A DNA stretch of 26,224 bases from Mikrocytos mackini (lineage: Eukaryota > Endomyxa > Ascetosporea > Mikrocytida > Mikrocytiidae), in the NCBI GenBank assembly GCA_030180075.1, contig JASNJN010000143.1:1-26224 (forward strand), read 5' to 3'. Below are positions 19,279 to 26,224 of this stretch, one piece after another (the stretch's first letter is position 1; the number at the start of each line of letters is the position of its first letter). The notes under the pieces were generated by a model that had not been told where the DNA came from, made no database searches, and was given only the letters and a program-made list of their open reading frames with translations. The translations under genes were made by a program, and so were the position numbers.

Positions 19279-19584
19279 GTTTCACTTTGCGCCAAAACCC
19301 CTTAGAATGTCACAACCACTATTTTTATTTGTTTTATAATATTTTCCGAAGGACAATACAGTAAACTGAATGCACAGACGGTGTTCTAGACTAATATCAC
19401 CTCAATAATACACACTTTTTGTAAATATGGTACATTTCACATAAAAACGATTTAAATATCACCTGGTGGTTGATAAAGAGTTATTAAACGATATTTGACG
19501 GTTCCGTGAGAAAATCTCATGTTATAGATATATATTGGTCAAATTTATGCCAAGTCGGCAGAAAAATTTGGGGCAAAGTGAAAC
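19279..19584. repeat. Inverted repeat with iterated GGGCAAAnTGAAAC motif
   Basis: GTTTCACTTTGCGCC at 19279-19293 is answered by GGGGCAAAGTGAAAC at 19570-19584. Three further degenerate copies (GGGGAAAATGAAAC, GGGGCAATGAATTG and GGGCAAAACGAAAT) follow between 19627 and 19711. It could be a small MITE whose right end has multiplied. No coding frame. Confidence 0.5.
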
Positions 19585-19965
19585 TTCCTTTATATCACAC
19601 AAAATCGAAATGTTTACTAAGAATTTGGGGAAAATGAAACGAACTGGGGCAATGAATTGATGCAAAATGCAATTATTTGTGACAAAATAAAAAAATATTG
19701 GGCAAAACGAAATCCAAGTCGCCAAGAACCTGTTCAATGTTTTAACCAATATCTATTTTTTTTAAGTTGAGTGAAAATATAAATCCCTACAAAATATGGG
19801 AATAAAAAACATTGTGAAAATATTAATACCTGGAATATGATGGGTTTACGAAATAATTGTATTTTGTTACAACCAGAACATAAAATTATAGTGAAATATT
19901 TTACCATCCGCACCCTAGTAATAAATTGTATATTAATAATAATTAAATCACGATTTTTTTAATTA
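19585..19965. other. AT-rich 5' flank of the tRNA gene
   Basis: Apart from the degenerate motif copies up to about 19711, nothing recognisable; no ORF with coding character. Confidence 0.5.
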
Positions 19966-20036
19966 TCCGCGGTAGTACAGTGGAAGTATATATGACTCTC
20001 ACTCATAAGGCTCGGGTTCGATTCCCGGCCGTGGAA
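19966..20036 (+). tRNA. tRNA-Glu (anticodon CTC)
   Basis: A full cloverleaf can be drawn. Acceptor TCCGCGG (19966-19972) pairs with CCGTGGA (20029-20035), with one G-T; the D stem is GTAC/GTAT around AGTGGAA. The anticodon stem TATGA/TCATA encloses loop CTCTCAC with anticodon CTC at 19998-20000, reading GAG. The T stem TCGGG/CCCGG encloses TTCGATT. The discriminator base is A20036. A T-rich run follows at once, serving as RNA polymerase III terminator. There is no intron. The sequence is of nuclear eukaryotic type. Confidence 0.95.
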
Positions 20037-20046
20037 TTTTTATTTT
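20037..20046 (+). terminator. RNA polymerase III T-run after tRNA-Glu
   Basis: A TTTTTATTTTT run directly follows the discriminator base of the tRNA, the usual pol III stop. Confidence 0.6.
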
Positions 20047-20254
20047 TACACAGTTCAATAGTTTTCTAAACTATTCTTTAAACAATTTATCCAAACGTCT
20101 TCTCTATCTCGTTCATATTCATTTTGATTTTCATTTTAGAAAAACACCACGCTTTCAAATTTTAATCCAACCAAAACCAATTAATTGTACAAAATCAGCT
20201 TTATTAAATTTTCAATGCGAACTACAATTGCATACAACGTATTTCGATTTCCTA

Positions 20255-20280
20255 TTTTTCAAATTTTAAATTTTCAACTA
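20255..20280 (+). promoter_or_regulatory. AAATTT-type motif before the PH-domain gene
   Basis: TTTTTCAAATTTTAAATTTTC ends a few bases before the ATG at 20286. It contains two AAATTT cores, like the motif before the GYF-like gene. Position and repetition suggest a start-site or promoter signal; that role is inferred. Confidence 0.45.
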
Positions 20281-20285
20281 AAACA

Positions 20286-20810
20286 ATGTTCTTAGAAGAC
20301 GAGATCGTCAACAAGGACGATTCCATAAGAGGAATACTTTACAAACTTCCTATCAACAAACGTTCAAAAGACGCAAACTCAAAATCAAAATGGAAGAAGA
20401 GATTTGTGATTCTCAAAAGAGGTTTTCTTTTCTACTACAAATACGAGCCCAATTTAAGAAATACGCACAAACCTGTTGGTGTGTTGGACTTAAAACAGGC
20501 CAAGTTTTTCGCAAACGACTTTGACAAGACCATTATAGACATAATTCCATACAAAGATGCCCACAAAACCGCCATTATCTATTTGAAAGCTCAAAATGAA
20601 ATACTTGCCAAAGAATGGCTAAGCAATTTTTCTGATAACATAAACGAAACAGCTTACTTCTCGCAGAAGCCGCCCGAAGAAAGTGTGTCCGAGAAAGAAG
20701 TCGAACAAAGAATAGCAGACATGGAAAATTATTACAAGAACATGATAGACCAATACAAACGGGTTATAGCTGACTATAGATCAAAGGAAAGTAAAGATTT
20801 AACAAAGTGA
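20286..20810 (+). CDS. PH-domain protein, 174 aa
   Basis: The ATG at 20286 gives 174 aa. Residues about 14-118 form a pleckstrin-homology domain: first strand SIRGILYKLP, then KSKWKKRFVILKRGFLFYYK, the strand GVLDLKQAKFF, and the C-terminal helix AKEWLSNF with the near-invariant Trp. A basic cluster in the loop between the first two strands (NKRSKDANSKSKWKKR) is where phosphoinositide-binding PH domains carry their contacts, so lipid binding at a membrane is plausible. Residues about 125-170 are a short charged coiled coil. It converges with the coiled-coil gene at 20929-21591 across 118 bp. Specific cellular role unknown. Confidence 0.85.
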   Translation: MFLEDEIVNKDDSIRGILYKLPINKRSKDANSKSKWKKRFVILKRGFLFYYKYEPNLRNTHKPVGVLDLKQAKFFANDFDKTIIDIIPYKDAHKTAIIYLKAQNEILAKEWLSNFSDNINETAYFSQKPPEESVSEKEVEQRIADMENYYKNMIDQYKRVIADYRSKESKDLTK

Positions 20811-20877
20811 TGTACATTTAACTATATAACAATAACTGTGTTTAAATAACATTTAAAATATATAATACAGAAAGCGA

Positions 20878-20883
20878 AATAAA
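20878..20883 (+). promoter_or_regulatory. AATAAA polyadenylation signal candidate
   Basis: AATAAA lies 68 bases after the stop codon of the PH-domain gene, within the short convergent spacer. In AT-rich DNA this could be chance. Confidence 0.35.
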
Positions 20884-20928
20884 ATCTTGCTGAAATACTA
20901 CACAGTTACAAACTTATATTACACAGAA

Positions 20929-21591
20929 TCAAATCTCTCTTTTGCCGTTTAATATTTCTGTGGTGAGGTTGGTGAGTTCTTTTAAATCGTGTTTGAGTGT
21001 ATTGTTGGCCTTTGTTAGTTCATTGTTTGATTCTGTAATGTTTTTATTTTTCTTTTCATATTTGTTTATTTGTTCATTCTTTTCGTTAATGTCTTCGTTT
21101 AGTTTCTTTATTTGTAGGTTTAATTCGTTTGTTTTTATTTTGTAAGTTTTATCTGCTTCGTTAAACTTTCCTTGTAACAAAAGGCCCTCCTTTTCTGCAG
21201 CTTCTAATGAAGACAAAATCTCTCTCTTTTCGCTTTCAATGAAATTTAATGATTTTTCGAGGTTTTTAATCTTTTCTCGAAGATTTTTGTTTATGATGAC
21301 AGCTTTCTTGTAAAGACTATGGGCTTTTGTAAAACTCTGGTTAGCAGCCGTCTTAAAATCTTTCTCTTTCTTTACACTGTTCGAAACTTGTTTTTTCAAC
21401 TCATCAACTTGGGATGTTTTGAGTGAGATTTCCTTTTCTAAAACATCCATTTCTGCCATGATGAGTTCGGTTTGGAAGCGTTCATTAGTTTTAGTATTTG
21501 GCTTCTCATGGTTTGATATATTGGTGCTGTGTATGATTGTGTCATTTGGTTCGGCCTGTTGTTGAGTTTCTTGATTTGAATCAATTTCCAT
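20929..21591 (-). CDS. Coiled-coil protein, 220 aa
   Basis: I chose the ATG at 21591 (MEIDSNQETQQQ) because TTTTCAAAAGTTAAAA lies immediately before it; an in-frame ATG at 21669 would add 26 hydrophobic residues encoded partly by this motif. Residues 1-45 are polar and Gln/Asn-rich. From about residue 45 to the end the sequence is almost continuous coiled coil with Leu/Ile at heptad positions and Lys/Glu elsewhere (MDVLEKEISLKTSQVDELKK; LNEDINEKNEQINKYEKKNK). No catalytic or binding motif is visible. A structural or scaffolding role is likely, but such sequence matches many unrelated coiled-coil proteins, so no family name is given. Its start lies 113 bp from the end of the next gene, which is on the same strand. 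Confidence 0.7.
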   Translation of the reverse strand: MEIDSNQETQQQAEPNDTIIHSTNISNHEKPNTKTNERFQTELIMAEMDVLEKEISLKTSQVDELKKQVSNSVKKEKDFKTAANQSFTKAHSLYKKAVIINKNLREKIKNLEKSLNFIESEKREILSSLEAAEKEGLLLQGKFNEADKTYKIKTNELNLQIKKLNEDINEKNEQINKYEKKNKNITESNNELTKANNTLKHDLKELTNLTTEILNGKREI

Positions 21592-21703
21592 TTTTAACTT
21601 TTGAAAATAAAAAATATAAAACACAATATTACAAGGCATAGAACGACGGGCAATAAATAGTATGGACATTTTTAATGTTTAAATTCAATTATTTACCACG
21701 TGA

Positions 21704-22720
21704 TTAATCTAAAGTGAATGAGAACATATTGTTATTCAAGCTTGTTCTCCTCCTAATAACGGTATGGGCATTGTTATAGTTTTCTTCTTTATCAAACAGT
21801 AATTTGAAATTAAACTGTGATTTACTCTCCAGCCACAACATATAACAAATACTGTTTACATTCTCGATTGCTGAAGGGACTCCCGAGTAATAGAAGTCAT
21901 CTAGCGAGATTCCTACATCCGACAAGTCACTTAAATATAAAATATTACACACATCCAGTACATTTGCATTATTCACGTAGTTCAATAACTTCGCCAATAT
22001 TTCGAGCGCTTCTGTTCTATACGGGGAGCTTCCCTTCAGTAAACCCAGAAGCCCGTTCCCGCTTCCTACCGAAGTAGTATAGCCAAACAAGAAAGTAGTT
22101 AAAATTTCAACTCTTATTGCCTGTGTGATAGGAAGTACCGATTTTAGAAAGCCTTGGACTACCACGTCTATGTTCTTTGATGTCGAGTTTACATTCTTCA
22201 CAAAGCCAATGAACTTCCGCTCGCTCTCGTTCTTCGGGAATGGCAAATTCAAATTCTCCACGTTCTCAGATAAACCTACGAACTGGTTTCTCATGGCATC
22301 GTAGAGCTCCCTGGGCGGGTCAATAAACTCCGATAAGTAGAACTCTTGGAGTATTTTCGTCTGTACGAAAAACATGCAACCCCAATCTCTGATCTTCTTG
22401 TTTATGTTCGAAAGTCGCTGCCAGCTGCTGGTTGGGGAGTTTTTGGTGTCAGGCTTCTGAGGCTTGGGAATAAGAATGTGAGAAAATGACTCTTCTTCCG
22501 ACGGCAGGTAAATACTTGCGGCAGGATCTCCACGCGTAGAGAATGTTACACATAGTTGGTGGAGAAAACAGTCGATTTGGTATTCGGTTCGACATCGTGT
22601 CCAGGATACTCCTCTGTAGATAAATTTAATTTCTGCGCAAATAGTGGATTGTTCGGTCGAATAGGAAATTTGGACGAAAGATTGTATGCTTATCCCAAGG
22701 CCGTCTATGTGCTTATTCAT
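21704..22720 (-). CDS. Unrecognised 338-aa protein, possibly PX-like N-terminus
   Basis: The ATG at 22720 is the first in frame, with a stop 12 codons upstream. Residues about 15-75 (VQISYSTEQSTICAEIKFIY, then RGVSWTRCRTEYQIDCFLHQ) have the spacing of a PX domain: two strands, an R-G-x-x-W turn, then R..E/F. They lack the full basic R-R-Y/F motif, so this is tentative. Residues 76-110 are a Pro/Ser linker. The rest is helical, with a Gly/Ser/Leu-rich stretch near residue 225 (SVGSGNGLLGLLKG). The last 30 residues hold IRRRTSLN, a basophilic kinase-type site. The 5' part is markedly richer in GC than the 3' part. PX domains bind phosphoinositides, which would fit with the PH protein nearby, but co-function is speculation. 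Confidence 0.65.
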   Translation of the reverse strand: MNKHIDGLGISIQSFVQISYSTEQSTICAEIKFIYRGVSWTRCRTEYQIDCFLHQLCVTFSTRGDPAASIYLPSEEESFSHILIPKPQKPDTKNSPTSSWQRLSNINKKIRDWGCMFFVQTKILQEFYLSEFIDPPRELYDAMRNQFVGLSENVENLNLPFPKNESERKFIGFVKNVNSTSKNIDVVVQGFLKSVLPITQAIRVEILTTFLFGYTTSVGSGNGLLGLLKGSSPYRTEALEILAKLLNYVNNANVLDVCNILYLSDLSDVGISLDDFYYSGVPSAIENVNSICYMLWLESKSQFNFKLLFDKEENYNNAHTVIRRRTSLNNNMFSFTLD

Positions 22721-23805
22721 AAAACCCTTGTAGTAAGAAGTTAGGAAAATATATCAAACTCAGGAATTTTAAATTTTCAAAAGACAATATTACAGGAAAT
22801 CAACAGAGCGCGTTCTTCAATTAGAAACCGTTATCTAGATATTAGCACTGATAGGAATAACTCATCAATATAAATTTACACGACTTAAGGCTTCGTGTGA
22901 CAAATATAATGCAACTTCTTTGACAAAATCAAGTAAATAATGTGAATGAGCTTTTCTACTACATTAATATTTCGTACAAAGTCTCTAAACACACACAGTT
23001 GAATCTATAGTATCTGGCCAGTAAAAGAAGTTAATGGAGACTACCAAAAGATGTTCGCTGTAATTATTAGACACGAATAATTGAATTACAGGTAAACTAG
23101 TTATAGAACTTTAACCCCTTTAAATTACAAAATAGAAAAATTGTTTCAATGATATGGTTAATAAAAAACAATTAAGTCTTGTCACAAATAGAAAAGTATA
23201 TTCTTCGAAAGAAAACAAAGATATAGATACTTTTTCATTTATGCTAAACAGGGGTTAAAGAACAACTTGTTTATCGACGGATAAATATGGTTTTGATTTT
23301 TTGATATTAAACATATGAATGAGAATAAAGAAGAACTTTAATAATGAGATAGAGTTTAACAATAAAAGAAACAGATAACAATACTTTATATTATCTGTAC
23401 AATAGACCTATGATTTACTAAGCAAATATATCGAACATTTGATTATGTTGACTGTTCATTTTTATCTAAAATGTTATAGCGTTTGGGACTTACAGAATAT
23501 TCTTTATTCAAACCATAAAAATAAGTTTTTAGAGGCGGAGAAGATTTAAACCAAATAATATCAATAAAATATACCGAACTTTATAATATTATAGGTTCTA
23601 TAAAAAGTAGGGTGGTAGAAAAACCGAAAAAGCGAAGATTTTCCGATTTATCCGGTTTTTGAAGGGGTTTAATGTTTTAAAAGCTTTGTTTTATAAACTA
23701 AAAAGTGAATGACGAATAAAAGAATAATAATTAACATCAAATTAATATTTAGTTATTTATTAGTTCTTAATGATGATTTTAAACCTATAATTAATTATTA
23801 TTAAT
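22721..23805. other. AT-rich stretch without genes
   Basis: About 1.1 kb upstream of the PX-like gene. An AATTTTAAATTTTC motif near 22768-22781 resembles the start-proximal motifs elsewhere. A weak hairpin AAAAACCG ... CGGTTTTT is at about 23618-23657. No coding frame or RNA is evident. Confidence 0.5.
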
Positions 23806-24335
23806 TAAGGCACTATCACCTGGCCACTTCAGCCCTTCCTTGTGAAACCAATGGATTCCGTTCCAACTTGGTGGTTCACTTTGTTGATCCCCAACCTCAT
23901 CCTGGTTTCCCAGGGCGTTTTTCAGACCCTATGATAACCCAGTCAAAACCACTTATTTAGCTTACTACTCCCCATTGGGGTTTCAGCGTATATGTGGGTG
24001 ACCAGGTTACTGGGGTATCACCAGGTCGCTGTGGTATCCAACGATACCATTCCGTTTCTTCGCCCATGGCGATATAAATCGGAGACCTTGTTTTGGTCTA
24101 TGCGTTGCGCCCGCAGGGTACGCAAAGTTTCACCACCTTCTCGTTGAGAACTGGTATTCATGGTTCACCTTCCCTTTGGGCGGTTTACCGGCCTGTGGCC
24201 AGGGAATCGTGAATTGATTCAAGACCCGTCTTTTTATTATGGGCCTTGCGGCCCCGCGTTAAAGTGTTAACGACGGGACAGACCAACATGGTTCCCCATC
24301 TGGCTTTATTATCTCCCTAATAGGGGACCAGATAT
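23806..24335. other. GC-rich island of unknown nature
   Basis: Base composition rises sharply to roughly half GC within a strongly AT-rich setting. Several partly open frames appear on both strands (for example the minus-strand peptide MGEETEWYRWIPQRPGDTP) but each is broken by stops, and I recognise no family. It does not look like rRNA or a tRNA. Probable relic of a foreign or retro-element sequence. Confidence 0.45.
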
Positions 24336-24885
24336 AGTTCTACGAGTTCTGAGTTGTACAATTACTCGAGTTTCGAGTTCGTGATTTTGGACCGAGTCAA
24401 GTATTCGAGCGAGTTATTGCAAAAATAAAAATGTAAAATAGTAAGAAAAACAGGATAATAAATAAATTAATCGCCAAATATAAGTTCTCAAATTCGTCAA
24501 ATCGTAAAGTTTTGCCAAAATACCATCTAAAATTACATTTTTATCGCTTTTTAAAACTAGAAAAATTTTATGTCTAACTAATTGCTACATTTTGGTAGTA
24601 AATCTACAAGTTTCTATAAAATATTTTCCCTACTTAGCTCGACCTAGAATTCGAGTCGAGGGGAAACTCTAGGACCAGACAGGGGTTGGTTATAGCCCGT
24701 TTCGAAGACCGGGAGGAATGTGGAGCCCTTGTCGCGCTAGTTGTTACAACCTCGGGCTCTTTACCTCCATCCTGGGCTCGTGTTGCACTCTGCAGCGATA
24801 CCCAGGGAAAATTTTTAAATTTTCTTTCATTAGTTCCGAACATATTGTAAAATTCGTTACTCCCATATCGATTGCATTCTTCTGA
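24336..24885. other. Gene-free, CTCGAG/ACTCGA-rich borders
   Basis: Both margins (24340-24420 and 24630-24665) have repeated CGAGT/ACTCG words in both orientations around an AT-rich core, reminiscent of a small inverted-repeat element whose exact ends I cannot set. 24641-24800 is GC-richer, without a credible frame. Confidence 0.35.
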
Positions 24886-24979
24886 GCCCCGAGAATTCTC
24901 TGTGGCCGTGAAAATTCTTTATAGCCCCGAAGTTCTGTGTGGCCCCGAAAATTCCTCACAGCCTCGAAAAAAATTAGCC
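24886..24979. repeat. Five-unit 19-bp tandem repeat
   Basis: Units start with GCCCCGAAAATTC-like sequence at 24886, 24905, 24924, 24942 and 24961, with lengths 19, 19, 18, 19 and 19. Each unit joins a GC-rich half to an AT-rich half. Confidence 0.7.
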
Positions 24980-26015
24980 AAATTGAATTTTTCCCAAAAA
25001 TTATACAACAAAATTTCAAATATAAATTTCCTAATAAAAAATTTTTTTGGAATTTTTCTAAAGGTATGCTCACAAAAATTTCAAAAAAGTCGACGTCTAA
25101 AAACATAAATTTGTAGCACCCGTATTTCCGAGAAATCTACAAATAAAAACCCTTTAAAATTTTCAAGAAAAATTAACCAAATTATTATTGAAATATAAGA
25201 ATTGGGATTAATTACACCCATTTTTGAGACATCAATATAACAAATATTTTCCCAAAAATTTAGTTTTATTCTAAATATCGCGTTTTAAAAACTGTAAGAA
25301 AATTTTTTGGGAAAATCTCGGGATTGATTATTAGCAGAGATGGGATATATATGCAAAAAATTATTCTAAAATATGCAACATAATATGCACTCCAAATGAT
25401 CAAAATATGCTTATAATTTTAAACAAAATATTGTTTATCGGAGAAATAAAACAAGTTTTGGCGATCTAATTAGGAGTTCGCAAAACACGTTCCTTGACGA
25501 TTTTATACTAAATAGTTCAAATCCCAACATTTTAAATGCTCAGTTTAATACAACTAACTTGTTGGATACCAAAAACTCGGATTTATATTATTTGTGATAT
25601 TACAGAACAAACTACAATATTCTCCCTCTTTCATTTCCGTAAATATTTCCAAAAGGGATGACGTACACAAATATTTGGGACACGTCTATTCCTGCTCATT
25701 CCCCCTAAAAACATGTCATTCTCTTTTAAAAGTAATACATAACATTTCTATTTGATTATCTGACCTTCATTGTTTTATTTAAACGATCCATAATCCTTTG
25801 CCAATTATTACACCCATCCAAAAATTTAAAATCTTTAAAAGTAAAACATTGCTAGAATAACCTGTAAGGATATACAGCACAATCTAAAAATAATTAAAAA
25901 GAATGAAAGCGCTTTCCCCCGTTCAGCCCTCCTCACAACAATCTCAAACAGCTTAACCGATTTAAATACACCTCAACAACTAAATACTTCCAATTTCCGA
26001 CGCACCTATGACAAC
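24980..26015. other. AT-rich stretch without genes
   Basis: No coding frame. CAGAGATGGGATATATATGC at 25335-25354 has the look of an hAT transposon end, but its partner end is not in the window. The rest of the Rpt2 coding sequence, expected just left of 26016, is not found here. Confidence 0.5.
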
Positions 26016-26224
26016 TTAGATTTCTCTTCTGGTGTTTTCATCTGGTCTAGGAAATTCAATTTTCCTATCTATCCTCCCAGGTCGAATTAGTGCTGGGTCG
26101 AGGGCTTCGATTCTGTTCGTGGCTAGTATAACTTTAACCTCGCTTTTGTCGTCAAAACCATCCAGCTGATTTAACAGCTCCAACATGGTCCTTTGAATCT
26201 CCTTTTTCCCACCCGATTCATCCC
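26016..26224 (-). CDS. RPT2: 26S proteasome ATPase Rpt2, partial; frame stops early
   Basis: The frame enters at the right edge and encodes [20 protein letters not shown], the sensor 1 block VILATN, then [20 protein letters not shown] with the arginine fingers, and [11 protein letters not shown]. This matches Rpt2 (PSMC1) of the 19S base ring, which unfolds ubiquitylated substrates and gates the 20S core. A TAA at 26016-26018 comes directly after PDENTRREI. Family members continue for about 100 residues (the helical AAA+ lid and a C-terminal tail that docks on the 20S core). I found neither the continuation nor a clear 5' splice site (sequence at the break: GAAATCTAAGTTG). It is therefore a truncated copy, an unusual intron boundary, or a sequence error. 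Family is certain; integrity is not. Confidence 0.9.
   Translation of the reverse strand, partial: DESGGKKEIQRTMLELLNQLDGFDDKSEVKVILATNRIEALDPALIRPGRIDRKIEFPRPDENTRREI

Noticed and set aside
24744-25108. ORFs of 69-120 aa on both strands
   Set aside because: They cover the 19-bp tandem repeat and AT-rich DNA; no conserved motif.
25335-25354. CAGAGATGGGATATATATGC as an hAT end
   Set aside because: Only one end is visible, so element limits and duplication cannot be shown.

Overview
This window looks like nuclear DNA of a small-genome but transposon-laden eukaryote. It is AT-rich, has one eukaryotic-type tRNA-Glu gene, encodes SMC5 and 26S proteasome subunit Rpt2, and its genes read as long uninterrupted ORFs with no intron that I could demonstrate. 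AAATTT/TTTTCAAAA-type motifs lie directly in front of several ATGs. This would suit a microsporidian or another early-diverging fungal parasite (Cryptomycota/Rozella-like), but that placement is inference from gene style and transposon content. The sequence has ambiguous bases at 1548, 1793, 1952, 6654, 8045-8057, 18924 and 18947. Three of these positions or clusters sit exactly where homology breaks, so some joins may be assembly artefacts.

Layout. 1-1547 (minus): C-terminal half of SMC5, cut off at a 221-bp hairpin repeat. 1.8-5.8 kb: gene-free, AT-rich, holding at least three non-autonomous DNA transposons; two have perfect target-site duplications (9 bp and 8 bp). 5.8-6.7 kb: a broken hAT transposase facing a tiny acidic ORF. 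7.0-9.6 kb (minus): a Gag plus retropepsin ORF that continues into a long charged tail with no reverse transcriptase. 9.9-12.8 kb (minus): a 955-aa P-loop ATPase with a C-terminal PD-(D/E)xK nuclease, resembling the Crinkler (CR) effector/transposon-derived class. 13.1-14.2 kb (minus) and 14.5-15.6 kb (plus): an unrecognised protein and a GYF-like protein, divergently arranged. 15.9-16.7 kb (minus): a decayed tail of a non-LTR retrotransposon with a restriction-like endonuclease. 17.4-19.1 kb: two copies of a 0.7-kb hAT MITE, one with a perfect 8-bp target duplication.

From 19.97 to 22.7 kb is a calmer host segment: tRNA-Glu(CTC), a PH-domain protein (plus), a convergent coiled-coil protein (minus) and a 338-aa possibly PX-like protein (minus). 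22.7-26.0 kb is again gene-free, with a GC-rich island and a 19-bp tandem repeat. The right edge carries an Rpt2 AAA+ fragment whose frame stops before the conserved C-terminal domain.

How the genes relate: there is no evident operon or pathway. The most promising system is the 7.0-12.8 kb block, in which a Gag-protease ORF of unusual build lies beside a large ATPase-nuclease on the same strand, with a short inverted-repeat element between them. The PH-domain and possible PX-domain proteins could be membrane or phosphoinositide-associated host proteins, but their adjacency alone does not show joint function.
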